Part shown: positions 52,952-64,000 of the stretch, in pieces
Layout: the number at the start of each line of letters is the position of its first letter
Position numbering within the stretch: position 1 is the first letter of the stretch
DNA from: Symmetrospora coprosmae
Lineage: Eukaryota; Basidiomycota; Cystobasidiomycetes; Symmetrosporaceae
Reading direction: 5' to 3'
NCBI GenBank assembly: GCA_008802785.1
Contig: VUYT01000001.1
Location: 1,426,001 to 1,490,000, forward strand
DNA: 64,000 bases
Position numbers and translations under genes: made by a program
The notes under the pieces: generated by a model
Databases searched by the model: none
Told to the model about the DNA's origin: nothing
What the model saw: the letters and a program-made list of their open reading frames with translations, nothing else

Positions 52952-54996
52952 ATGTCGAACCGCTCCAAATCCCTGTTCAAGGGCCCGAACGTCAAGCACT
53001 TTGCGCTCGTGCACCGGAGCGTGAGGGACCCAGCGGCAAATGACCCAGAGTCGAGCGATGGTGTCCTGAAGGAGGTATCCAAGAACAAGGGCAAGGTGGG
53101 CATTGCTCTGATATGCCAGGCAGCTCCTGGACCCGTGCGCCCCCCGCTAACGCTGCTGCTGCTCTTCCCCTCCCCTCCTTCCGCTCGCTCGTCACAGGGT
53201 CGCACAAAGCAGGACCTCGAGTCCCTCCTCGGGCAAGACGGCCTGACTGGGATCCGGCCCAATGAAGGCGAGGCAGCGACGTACGGCGTCTACTACGATG
53301 ACTCGGCGTATGACTACATGCAGCACATGCGTGTCGTCGGCGAGACCGGCGACGACTTTTCCGCCACTCTGGTCGAGGCGCCTCGGCGCAACGACACGAA
53401 GGGCAAAGGGAGGGAGCGCGATCCGTCCATTGCATTCAAAGAGGATGGGGTTGGGGCAGAGGGCGAGGAGCAGACGTACAGGGAGTACCTCGAGTCTACC
53501 GTCACGGAGGACGGGCTCCGGCCGGACATGGATCCTGCATTGCGAGAGATTCTCGAGGCGCTCGAGGACGAGGCATACGTCGAAGAGGAGGAGGACTTTG
53601 AGGAGGAGGAGGATGGTGTAGATGTGGCAGAGAATGGCGCCGCTCCGAGCAAGTCCGCAACTCGCCCAAGTCGCGGTGGCAACTTCCTCGATGCCCTGCT
53701 CGGGGCTGGCAAGGGCGATTACAGGGACAGTCGGAATGATCAGGATCTGGAAGAGCTGTTTGACGATGATGAGCTACACGAAGCCGAGCACGGCGCAACG
53801 GACGACCCGCTCAATGCCACGTCAAGGACGTATGCGAGCCAGGTCGAAAAGTTCAAGAAGAAGGGTGCAGGAGCGGGCGACTCGGACGACGAGTTTGACG
53901 AGGACGAGGAGGATTTTGCGAGTGAAGCAGGCGACACGGTCGCGGAGCTGAGAGCGGCGTCTGCGCGGCGACCCCCTCGTAAGGCGGCAAAAGCGAGGAG
54001 CTCGGCATCCAGCTCTGCCTTCTCAATGTCATCCAGCTCGATGTTCCGGAATGACGGTCTGACAACCCTGGACGATCGATTTGATCAGGTACGTTCTCGG
54101 GATCTCTACACTCTTGTATTCACTCATACTCACACGCTCCCTTATGCTCCCAGATTGAGGCGATGTACGAAGACGATTCAGAGGAAGAGGAGGATGAGGA
54201 GCCGGTCGACCTCGACGATCTCGACGCAGGCCGCCAAGACCAGTTCAACAACATTATGGACGAGTTCCTGAACAAGTACGAGATCCTCGGCGGCAAAGTT
54301 GCGCCTGTCCTCGGAGGCGACAGCAGCGCGACTGGAGCACAGAAGCTCGAGCAACTGCGCGATCAGCTCGATAAGATGTCAGTGCTGGAGGCAGTCAAGC
54401 GGCAGAACGCCGAAGAGAGGCGGAGCAAGGGTCGCGGCGACCTTGAAGATCTATGGGTGGAGGACAAGGAGGAGGCGAAACGCTGGGACGTCGAGACTGT
54501 CCTCTCTACGTATTCGAACCTGGAGAACCACCCGAAGATGCTTCGCTTGCAAGGCAGCTTGAACGGGAGCAAGAGGAAGAAGGCCCGAAAGGCGCGGGCG
54601 GACGATGAGACAGCGTCTGAGGTGTCCTCCGTCGCGCCGACGAAGATCGCTATTGATCCTCGGACCGGCTTCCCGCTTGTGCTTGACCCGGGTCAAGGCG
54701 GCGACGATGATGGTGGTGCAGACAGCGACGCGACCATGGATGCCGACGAGCTGAACGCATACGCAAAGCGCCAAGCCATCGGGCGCAACAAGGCCGAGAC
54801 GCCCGAGGAGAAGCGCGCGCGCAAGAACGAGGTCAAGGCGGAACGGCAGGCGAGGCGGCAGGAGAAGAGCTCGACGAAGAACACGTTTGCAGGCGAGCGG
54901 AAGCGCCAGATCAAGACGAGCGCGCGGCAGTTGACGCAGGCTGCGGATGTCGGCAAGGGCAATATGCGCGGTGTCGAGGTCATGAAGCTGTCGTAG
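52952..54996 (+). CDS. LTV1: Ribosome biogenesis factor LTV1
   Basis: Escorts the 40S subunit through late maturation and nuclear export. The start MSNRSKSLFKGPNVKHFALV, then HRSVRDP, is the conserved LTV1 N-terminus. YGVYYDDSAYDYMQHMR is the family's second signature. The middle is highly acidic, as in orthologs (EEEDFEEEEDGVD and others). The second conserved block is QDQFNNIMDEFLNKYEILGG and WDVETVLSTYSNLENHPKM, followed by IDPRTGFPLVL and the basic C-terminus with KNTFAGERKRQIKTS and MKLS at the stop. Two introns, near 53097-53199 and 54090-54153. The 304 bases between GDI1 and this start hold no supported gene. Confidence 0.95.
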
Positions 54997-55391
54997 GCTG
55001 GCGTGAAAGCCTTCTTGTTGTGTCAGGCACCTCTGCAGCAGTGGCATTCGCAGCAGTTGTCGCGTATGAGCATATAGAAGCCAAGTAGAGCCTGAAGCGC
55101 TTATACGCACGGGCGAGGCCGTGCCTGGATGGAGCTCACATCTGAGACATGTCCGATCACCCTTTGCCACCGTTCGCGCACCTCTGCTGGCTTGCAGAGG
55201 ACCGCCTTCTGCACTTTTCCATCATCAGGGCGGTTTTCATGCAGGTCGTTACCCGCCGGTTCTCATCCGTCACCTCCTTGCATCCTGCTCGCGCCTTCTT
55301 TCGGCTTGACCTGCACAGAAACTCCAGACGCGCGATTGCCCTGACGACCCTCCCGCTCGGCGCTCCCAAGAACGCCTTGCGCACTATCACC

Positions 55392-56568
55392 ATGACCGCT
55401 ACTACCTCGCAAGACACGAATGGCACGTCGCCTTTTCCCGTCCTGACGCGCGATATCACAACCGGCTCCACTCCTTCAGACTTCCACCCGCCTCCAGACA
55501 AGGCTGAATACCATCCGTACCGCCTGGCCGATGGACCTGCAGAAGATGACTGGATCAGCGAGATCGACTTGGACACTGCCGCTGCGCTCGTCGCGGATCA
55601 ACCTTCACCACCGAGGTTTTTGATCCTGTATGGCAGTCTGCGAACGACGTCATACTCGAGACTTTTGGCTTTCGAGATGGCAAGACTGCTTGAGGTAGCC
55701 TTTTCTATTCCGCATTCTGCCGCTGTTGCTGACACGAGTATTATGTTCTTTCCTGCGTTGCCTCTCAACAGAAAGCGGGAGCGGAAGTCCGTGTCTTTGA
55801 CCCGTCCCCGCTGCCTCTCAAGCATGACCGAGAACCTGTCCCGGACTCTGCGCAAGAGCTGCGGAGCCTCTCACTCTGGTCGTGAGTCTCTGGTGACTGT
55901 GGTCGCACCTGGGGGTTCCTGCTAAAAGCTGACCTACCATCTCTGCCAGAGATGGACACGTCTGGATTAGCCCAGAGCAACACGGCCAGATCACGGGCGT
56001 GCTCAAGACTCAGCTAGATTGGATTCCTTTGTCAACTGGCAGCGTAAGACCCACTCAGGGACGAACTCTGGCCGTCGCACAGGTGAACGGAGGAAGCCAA
56101 AGCTTCAACGCTGTCAACACCCTGCGACTTCTCGGTCGGTGGATGCGCATGTTTACCATTCCCAATCAGAGCAGTATACCAATGGCCTGGAAGGCCTTCA
56201 CAAGCACCAGCGACGTGCCTGAAGGCTCGTCCGCATCGCTCATTGGGCGCCTCAAGCCTAGCTCAAATCGGGACCGCGTGGTCGATGTCTGCGAGGAGCT
56301 GCTAAAAGTCACTTGCATCATGCGAGGGAAAGATCACCTCTTCTCCGATCGCTACTCCGAAAGGAAAGAGAAGCTTGAGCATGGCAAGCTCCTCACGCAG
56401 GCAGAGAAAGACGCCATGATGGAGGCAGACAAGCAGAGAAAGGTGAGTGGGGACTGTCTTTCCTGCGGCAAGCGAGCACAGTGTGCCTAGGCTGATACCC
56501 TCCTGCCATATGCACTTGTCTGGTCGCAGAGCGAGATCCTCTCCTCGCTAGGCATTCAGTCGCAGTGA
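55392..56568 (+). CDS. ArsH-type NADPH-dependent FMN reductase
   Basis: A flavodoxin-like NADPH:FMN oxidoreductase of the ArsH group, linked in other microbes to arsenical resistance and redox stress. The FMN-binding motif is [16 protein letters not shown]. Later come [57 protein letters not shown] and [20 protein letters not shown]. The nearly diagnostic [19 protein letters not shown] follows. The last exon encodes [12 protein letters not shown]. Introns lie near 55692-55771, 55880-55950 and 56442-56529. No arsenic-resistance neighbours are present, so the role is by family only. The frame stays open upstream to ATGs at 55240 and 55149; the 55240 start would add a basic leader. The rest of the 395-base gap after LTV1 holds nothing clear. 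Confidence 0.9.
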
Positions 56569-56810
56569 TTTGCCGGCCGGCTACGCCGGTAAGAAAGGGC
56601 AGACGCGTGGGCGTTGTCGTCGTAGATTTGTACATAGATGCGCAGCATAGATACGAGAGCTCGTTGCCGCCTGAAGCCGTGCTGCAGTGTCTCAATCGAC
56701 GGACTGCATCGGCAATCAGATGCTTGTCATTGAGCTCAGATCCTTGGGGCGCTGATTTGGACAACACAAGGCTACTTCGGTGCATCTCATCTGCCATACT
56801 GCATGCATCA

Positions 56811-59800
56811 TCAAATGGAATTCCTGCGAATGGATCTGCCCGCTCCCGGCCTTCCCGATATTAGACCCGTCGTTTCCTTCCCGTCGTGCTCTACCAAGCC
56901 TGACGGAATCTTGCCCTCTTTCTGCCAATCGGCGACCATCTCCTTGCCCGCCTTGTAGCCAACGTCCATGATCTCTGTGAACTTGCCAAACTGCATCGTG
57001 CCGTAACACTCGACCGGCATGCGCATGTATAGCACACCGGGCGTGTTCTTGGCCTCCTCAAGCGTCTTGACACTCGACACGTACGCTAGGCGCGCCTGCA
57101 TCTCGGTGATGCTGGGAATATTGCGTGTCGTGCTCCACGGGTTCCATCGGTTGAAGAGCACCCACCACCCGCTGACAGACTCGCCAAACTCTCTGGCGGA
57201 CGTATCGTCAATCGAGCCGACGTCCACGGCAAATACCGAGCTTGCGCCCATGTTGAGCATGACTTGCACCGGCAGGTTGTCCGTGTACCCTCCATCGACC
57301 AGCATGTTGCCTTGATCGCTAAGGGGTGGCAGCAAGCCCACCAATGTCATTGAGGCACGGACGTACCGCCAGGCGTAGCCAGTGGTGTGCAGGTCCATCC
57401 GTGAATGTGTAATGTTTGTCGTATTGCAGAAGAAGGTGAGCCACATGTCCTGATAGGCAGACGGTTTCGTCAGCGCATTGGAGTCTACACTTGTCGGACT
57501 TGTGCGCTCACCTCGATATGATAGTCGTAGAATGACTTGTAGATGGACCGATTGAAAGCGTGCCCGGTAGTATACGCGATGATGGGATACGTAACATCCG
57601 ACAGTATGCGCCAGAGACTGCTCATCCGCCCGCTGAATCGCTTCGCCCGCCCGAGAGTCGAGACTAGGTCGCCTTCTCGGGCATATAAACCGCCGACGAA
57701 GGCCCCGATACTAGTTCCGCCGACCATGTCGACTGGAATGCCCGCATCGAAGAGGGCGCGGAGAACACCGATGTGCGAGAGCCCACGCGCACCGCCTCCG
57801 CCGAGTACGACACCAATGGATTTTCCGCAGAGCCGTCGAGCCAGGCGTGCGAAATCGCTCATGGTCGTCGGGCGATGCGGCGTTGGCACTGCACCTCCTG
57901 GCTGGCGGTACTTGCCAATCTGAACTTGAACCTTGTTGCGCAGGTTCTTGATCGCAGAGATGGGCGCTGGGTCGCCCGCAGAAGGGATGTAGTGAGGCGG
58001 GACGTGGGGCATTTCGCAGTGGGACCATGCGTGGATCCACGGTCTCGCCTGCAGCCATGGCCGGGTCGAGCCGGCAGGGATGGACCGGTCCTGGTGCAGC
58101 AGCACGAGCTCCTTCCTCGCTGTCGTCTTCATGCCGATTAGAAGCCTTTCGTACTCGCCGATGCCTGGGTCGGCGGCACCGTGCGCCACAAGGAGGATGC
58201 AGTCGGCCTGCCGAATGCACGTTTGTGTCCAAGGCGATGAGACGGCCGTGTCCGCGACATAGAGTACGATGCGGTACTTCTGCTCCGTCTCGGCTAGCCA
58301 GCCAGCAAGCTTCAGCTTGCCCATCTTGCTGAATGCGTGACGGCCCTGCACGCCCATCACAGTCGCCTGGTTGAGGTAGGCAGCAGGCGCGCCAATCTCC
58401 TCAAGCGATGTCTTCAGGCGCGTGGCAAACTCTGTCACTGGCACTTGATAGGTGACCGGGATGATGGCGACCGTCTTGAGGTTGAAATTGTTCTTGCCCA
58501 GCTCGTTCGGGTTCATATGCAGCCGGTTTGAATGCTTTGTGTCCAGTTCCTGCCGGACGCGCTGACCAATGATACGCGAGATCTGGATTGTAATTGACGG
58601 ATATCGCACGGAAATGGCATTGAAGAGTGTCATTGGCATTCTGGTGAGCTCCGAGTCTCGAATCGCATGCAGCGTCGAAGCACGAGGAGTCGCAGTGATG
58701 CAGTCCACTGTGGTTGACGAGGAAGAGCCTCAGCTCTGCTTGCATGCCTAGCCTGTGCAGGGCTGACTCACACTCTCCGACACTGTCGCTCTGACCGTAC
58801 TCTGCCAGGATCTCGACACCGCCCGTCCCTTCCTTCTCCGCGATACTCCTCAGCCGACCCTGGTTGACGAAGTAGAAGCTGTCCGCCTTCTCTCCTTGCC
58901 GGTAAATGACCTGACCGGCGTTGACCTGCATCCACTCGAGTGCTGAGTCGATGTGCACAACAAGAGGCGGCAGCAAGCTAATGAGGCGCTTCGCAAGCGT
59001 GAGGAGCACGATGGGCTTGCGATCCATGATCTTGTCGAGCGCTTTCGCCGGCAGAAAGCCCACGTAGACGTCCGTCTTGGCGACAATGTCGACATAGGAC
59101 GCAAAGCCGGAAAGCGAAGAGAGGTAGCCGGCGATTCCGCCTGGCTTGACGCTGAACAGTACTTTGGATTTCGGCTTGTCCTCCTCTACTGGTGAAATGG
59201 ATTGCCCGCTTGGGTTGCGGCTTGCTTTGGCAGATGTAGCTGTCTGTGGTCCACCGCGCCCTTTCGGGACCGGGTTGGCAGGTCTCGGTCCCTCTGTGGC
59301 TGCTTTGCGACCGAGATTGCCGACGTGCCCCTCTGGCATATTGACGTCGAGCAGCCCTTCAATAACGAAGAAGAGGCCTGCGCCCTTCTCTCCAGCCTTG
59401 ATGAGCGTGCTCCCTCTCGGGAAGAACAGGATCTCCGTCTCGTTCTCCATCTCTGCGAGCTCCATGCTGCCCGTCATGCTGGACGATGTGATGGACGTAG
59501 CATCGTCTTTGCCCTGCAGGCCGAGGTAGCCCAGCGAGCCAAACGATGAGCTGAAGACGGCCCGCTTGAGGCCGGCATCGTATGCCTGCAGGACAGGCGA
59601 GTTCTCCGCGGACGGCGTGGTGCTGTGAGATGGCTGGATGAGGCCAATGCTCTTTGAGATGCACGTCATGACTGCGTCGCGCAGGTCGAACTCGTCTGCT
59701 GGACCGATGGCGAACGAGATGTGCTTCTTGCTATCGCTGTCCCTCCTGCCCTCACCATCGCCCACAGCCGGCAGCGCGACGCTGGTCTTATCGGGCGAAG

Positions 59801-61887
59801 CCGACAAGAGGCTCATGGACGAGTCTACCGACGTCATGCTCAGCAGATCGCCAACGTTCCGGCTGACTCTGCTGTCCGGACTCGAGGAGGACCCTTCTCT
59901 CGTTCGAGGCGGCAAGGGTGAGCCAGCTTCTCCCGAAATGGGCGAAGTGGCCAGCGCCGAGCCAGACACTGCTCTTCCCTGGCCAGAAGGGTACTTGAGG
60001 CGCATTGCTTCTGGCCCGAAGTGGAAAGACGACTCGTGATAGTTGTTGCCGCCCATGCGCGGACCCATGTACGGGGTGACGAGCGGATAGCTGTTCTTCT
60101 TTCGTTCGTGAAAGTAGTCTGCATCCTTTGGCTCCTCCGATCTGTCAACAGCCTTCGTCTCTGGCAGGAAGCGCTGACGCAGCCGCTCAATGCCTCCTGA
60201 TTCGTAGAATTGAGTCGGGAGAGGGTAGCTTGCGAGGTCGTTGATTGCTCTCTCCGTCTTCACGAGCTCTTTCGTGAGCCCGAGGTATTCGTGTGCCGTC
60301 AGAAAGGTAACTCGATGCAATCGGGTCAGAATGACTGGCAGCAGAGCGATATAACCTGAGATTAGCTTCGCTCGGGCACGGCAAAATGTACTAGAATCGG
60401 GACTCACCCTGAACAATGTGCGCAGAAGCCTTTGGAAACTTCTTTGTCAAGCGCTTGAACGCATCTGCCGGGATGACTGCGAGCGTGGCGTCCACCTTGG
60501 CTCGGGCGATTGTGCTCTCCTGAGCAGCCGAGAGCATGTCCGGTGTCTGTGTTGCCGTAGAGTCTGCGCGACCGCGTCTCCGTTCCAGCAATCTTGGCCG
60601 ACCTGCCAGGGCCCGACCTCCGTCTGACGACAGGTTGTCATCATCCTCAAAGACAGCCTCTGCTGGACCGCTGTGCTCTAAGTCCTGCCGGAAGGCGTCC
60701 CGCGAATCCTGGCTGCCTTCATCACCCGCCCGCTCCTCTGGCGTGACTGTCTGACCGGACGAAAATGAGCTCCGCAGCTTGCTTGGAGCCCGCTTCCGCT
60801 GCGCAGGTTTGCCAATGTGGCTCTGCTGCGGCACCAAACGGCCGTTCTGTCGGTTTGAGCGGGCCCCGTTCGGTGCCATCGCCTTTGTCGACAGGTCCAA
60901 GTGTAGTGACGGGATATCGTCGCCTGGCCTTTCGTCCCTCTCCGCGCCGGTCTCCTCCTCGTACCGCATTTTGACATCCTCCGTGAAGAGCTTCAGGATG
61001 GTAAAGAGCGAGCTGAGCGTCCCGCCCGTCTCTACTTCGTTCAATAGCTGGAAGCCGTTATTGTCCTCGTCCTCGTCGAGCGGATCAGGCGAAAGGGTTC
61101 CGTTCCCTCGGATCTGAGCATAGACCTGCATGGTCCCGTCCACGACAACGTAGAAGTCGGACGAGTCGAGCGACAGCGTGTCGCCCGCCAACAAGCGCTT
61201 CGTCTGAAGATGCCGAGCCAGTTCGTGAAAGACCTATCGCCGCGGAATCGAGATTAGCAAATGCGGGTGAGAACCGGCGAGTGCGGCCCAACGCACGGGC
61301 TTCTCCAGATACCCGAAGACCTTGATGGCGGAGACTGCGACGCGGCGAGAAGTTCAGTCGGTCCACCGCAACAGAATTATCTCTAAGCGGACCAACTCAC
61401 GGAACTCGTCAAGATAGTTGTTGATACCTCCTGAGGACGGGTCGGCCGCCACGTCCGGGTGCAGGTCGAGCTTCTCATCTGTCCGGAGGGGCGGCTCCCT
61501 GAGCTTGCTGTACTTGTTGAGGTAGCGAGCTTTGATTGTCCAGTTGATGACGATGGACAAGCCCACAAAGAGGAGGAAGAGCTTGACTGCATTGAACTCG
61601 AGCGATATCACGCCGCCCCAGGAGAGGATGGCAATGGTCCAGCTCGGGATGCGGTAGGTGACGAGGGCGAGGAGCCAGAAGGCTATCCGGTACACGAGCG
61701 CGATGAGGTAGCCGAGGAAGCTGATTGTGGGCGAGACTGAGAATCTGGCGACGCTTGATGGGAGAGGTACGGCCGAGGCTACCGACGCAAGAGCAGCAGC
61801 AGCGGCGGCGGCGGCGGCGGCAGTAGTGGCTGTTGCGGGGACAGCAGTCGAGGCTGATGCCAGCGGGATCGACGAAGCGTCGGCCAT
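56811..61887 (-). CDS. NTE1: Lysophospholipase NTE1 (neuropathy target esterase homolog)
   Basis: An ER-membrane patatin-like phospholipase B that deacylates phosphatidylcholine to glycerophosphocholine. The start at 61887 ([20 protein letters not shown]) leads to an Ala-rich region and two or three membrane helices ([34 protein letters not shown]). Cyclic-nucleotide-binding-like domains follow: [20 protein letters not shown], then SGQTVT-type linkers, [20 protein letters not shown] and [20 protein letters not shown]. The patatin domain has [17 protein letters not shown], the nucleophile motif GGTSIGAF and the catalytic Asp in DGGYTDNLP, ending near RRNSI. At least five introns, near 61195-61353, 60380, 58720, 57447-57484. 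Length (about 1,600 residues) matches fungal NTE1. It converges on the ArsH gene, 242 bp away. Confidence 0.95.
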
Positions 61888-62270
61888 GGTGCCGCGCTAT
61901 GGTCCTTCACTACTCCTGTCGCTCGCTTCGGGATGCACGTCGTCTGCGTCCGTCTGTCGACCCGACCCAATCGAGGTTTCTGCAGGCCACGCACAGAGCG
62001 CCTGTCGCGGGATAATGGAGTGTGTGCGTGTGTGGTCTGCAACGCGTAGAATGGCCTTTCCTCCCTGTCGTTAGTGTTCAGTTGACTGCTGCCTTAAGGG
62101 GAACCCTGCGTCTGTCCTGCGCCACCGCTCTCTCGGTGCCCTCTCGCTGCACGCACGCGCGCGTCACCCTCTCGTCAGCACAGCACTCGAGCAATTGACC
62201 ATGCAGGCCAGCACATCAGAAGGTACAGGAAGGATAGCCAAGCTGTAGAGCAAGCACACGCGCAGGCAGT
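61888..62270. promoter_or_regulatory. Divergent promoter of NTE1 and the FYVE gene
   Basis: About 380 bases between two divergent ATGs. C/T-rich near 62050-62170. No strong TATA box was found. Confidence 0.4.
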
Positions 62271-64000
62271 ATGCCCAGCGCTGCCGCAGAGGACAATGTC
62301 GGCTTCACGACCTTCCCGCTGTCGTCCTCGCTGCCCAACTCGCCCGTGACGCCCGAGGATGGCACATTCAGCATCCTGCCCCGCTACCTCATTCAGCGCG
62401 TCAAGAACACGTTCGCTGGAGCTGGTCCAGCTGCTGGAGGGAGTGCAAGCCATGCTGCTGCGTCCTCATCAGCGAGCAGGACATCCCCATCTGCAGCGAC
62501 CGCACCCAGAGGAGGAGGAGGAGCAGGCGCCCCACCCGCGCGCTTGCGCCTGAAAGGGCAGTACAATAGCGGCAACGGCAGCGGCAGCGGGAGTAACGGC
62601 GGCGAGCACGCAGGTGGACCCTCTCTAACCTACCTCAACAACGAGATCAGCCGGCGAGCCTCGACCAAAGCACCCGCGTCGCCCGTACTGCGCAGTCGCC
62701 ACTCGGTTCTCGCAGCCAGCGGAAGCGGAGGGTTCAGAGAGGCAGCAGCAGCGGCTCGAAACAGCTCAGATGGTGGCTTTTCGAGCTTTTCAGTCGTCGC
62801 GGCTGGTGGAGGTGGTGGTGCGCAGCCCTCAGGTAGCACCCCAAGCACCGTCATCAGCCGGTCCTCCCGGAACCCGCGCCTAGCCAACCTCGTGGCAGGG
62901 AGCGGACGCCGTGCAGCCAGTCCCTTGGTCTCACGACCCTTGACGAGCGACGGACAGTACAGCTATCACCATCACCATCATCCGCATCACTACACCGCCG
63001 GCGCCAGCTCCCTGTCCCGCTCGCATTCCAGCACGCTTCAGCCACTCCCAGAGTCTCCACTCGACTACTCGCCTCCGCCAGCCTACTCCTCCCATGGCTC
63101 TGGAGGGCACCATGCGCAGAACGGTGCTGCGTCATACGCTGGGCTTCCCGGTACCCTGCTCAGTCGCATCATCGACGAGGATGACACAAAGAGCGTGAGC
63201 TCGATGGGAGCTGCCAATACCGAAGTCGCCCAGATCTTTCGCAGAATTGGCGAGGAGGTCATGTCAAGGGAGAAGTGGTGCGTCAATTACGTTGCGATAA
63301 GCTGCGCTCACTCATGCATCATGTTGACAAGCTTGTGTCGCCTCTTCTTAGGGTGGACGATGCCAAAGTCATCGACTGCTACCAATGTAAATCGACATTC
63401 ACGACGTGGCGCCGCAAGCACCACTGCAGAGTGTGCGGCCGCATCTTCTGCTCGCACTGCGCGTCCAACATCGTGCCCGGGCTGCGGTACAACCTCGAAG
63501 GCCGCATCCGGATATGCGACTTCTGCAAGGCGCGCCACGTACACGAGATCAATGCGCGTCCGAAGCCCGGCGACTCGGCGTACCCGCGCAACAGCCTGAA
63601 CGACAGCACGAGTAGCAATCAGCGCGTCGGCCTGTCCTCGTCCACGTCCGTCGCCAACCTCAACATCTCCCTCCCGCTAGAGACGACCTACAATGCCCCG
63701 CAGAGCCAATTCTCCGCGTCCGTCCTCTTCCCGCGCAACGACTTCTCCAGCTTCAATCTGGCTGCACTCAATAGCTCAGACGATATCGCACACTACGAGC
63801 GGAGAGGCAGGCGCTTCTCAGACGCGTCCGTCCTCCGACCAGATACGCCAGATCTGTTTGAAGAGAATGCCTCGCCTCAGCCATGGCGACAGCATCCTGC
63901 AGCATTAGGCTCACCGCTGGCCCTGGCAGGGGCTGGTGGATCCCCTCGCGAGATCTCGATAGCGGAGGAGCAGCCGCAAGGACGGGTAGACCCGTCCAGT
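62271..64000 (+). CDS. FAB1: FYVE-domain protein, probably FAB1 phosphatidylinositol-3-phosphate 5-kinase (5' part)
   Basis: The N-terminal part of a large protein that runs off the window. The first exon (from MPSAAAEDNVGFTTFPLSSS) encodes a Ser-, Gly- and Ala-rich leader including a His-rich patch (YHHHHHPHHY). An intron near 63275-63353 precedes the FYVE finger: CYQCKSTFTTWRRKHHCRVC, GRIFCSHCASNIVPG, then GRIRICDFC. The FYVE RRKHHCR motif binds phosphatidylinositol-3-phosphate on endosomes. A C-terminal flank (ETTYNAPQSQFSASVLFPRN) continues open to the edge. FAB1/PIKfyve orthologs start with exactly such a FYVE domain after a disordered leader; PIB1- or VPS27-like proteins are alternatives because the chaperonin-like and kinase domains lie outside the window. 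Confidence 0.85.

Noticed and set aside
55392-56568. Arsenic-resistance cluster around the ArsH-like gene
   Set aside because: Neighbours are LTV1 and NTE1; no arsenite efflux pump, arsenate reductase or regulator is present.

Overview
The window is GC-rich nuclear DNA of a fungus, almost certainly a basidiomycete. Genes are dense, on both strands, and split by many short introns (about 38-90 nt). The clearest marker is a homeodomain mating-type locus with divergent HD1 and HD2 genes (12.0-15.3 kb). A tandem cluster of small secreted proteins and the short introns would fit Ustilaginomycotina or a relative, but the sequence alone does not settle the class. I see no rRNA, convincing tRNA, CRISPR, LTR element or DNA transposon.

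Layout, left to right: the RNA polymerase II CTD phosphatase FCP1 (minus, runs off the left edge); a poorly resolved Ser-rich gene; splicing factor CWC25 (minus); a PLP aminotransferase of the ACC-synthase-like family (plus); a mitochondrial carrier (minus); HD1 (minus) and HD2 (plus) sharing a 241-bp promoter; an amino-acid/GABA-type permease (plus); and a basidiomycete DUF6533-type membrane protein (minus).

From 21.2 to 30.75 kb on the minus strand lies one giant gene. Its 13 proposed exons stay in phase from ATG to stop and encode about 2,901 residues. It carries an N-terminal BED-like finger and eight diverged copies of a C...C...H-x3-C zinc-binding module that resembles the DNA-binding domain of MULE transposases and FAR1/WRKY-GCM1 proteins, with no transposase core. 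This is the best candidate for an undescribed system.

The right half holds CDC7 kinase, a small basic protein, a REV7-like HORMA protein, an unknown coiled-coil protein, sulfite oxidase with a cytochrome b5 domain, a small putative secreted protein, a CCCH zinc-finger protein, eIF3m, a cluster of two paralogous (and perhaps a third unrelated) secreted proteins, Rab GDI, the ribosome biogenesis factor LTV1, an ArsH-type flavin reductase, the phospholipase NTE1, and the 5' part of a FAB1-like FYVE protein running off the right edge.

Most genes are single-copy housekeeping loci that serve as anchors. The lineage-specific material is the HD locus, the giant zinc-finger gene and the secreted-protein cluster.
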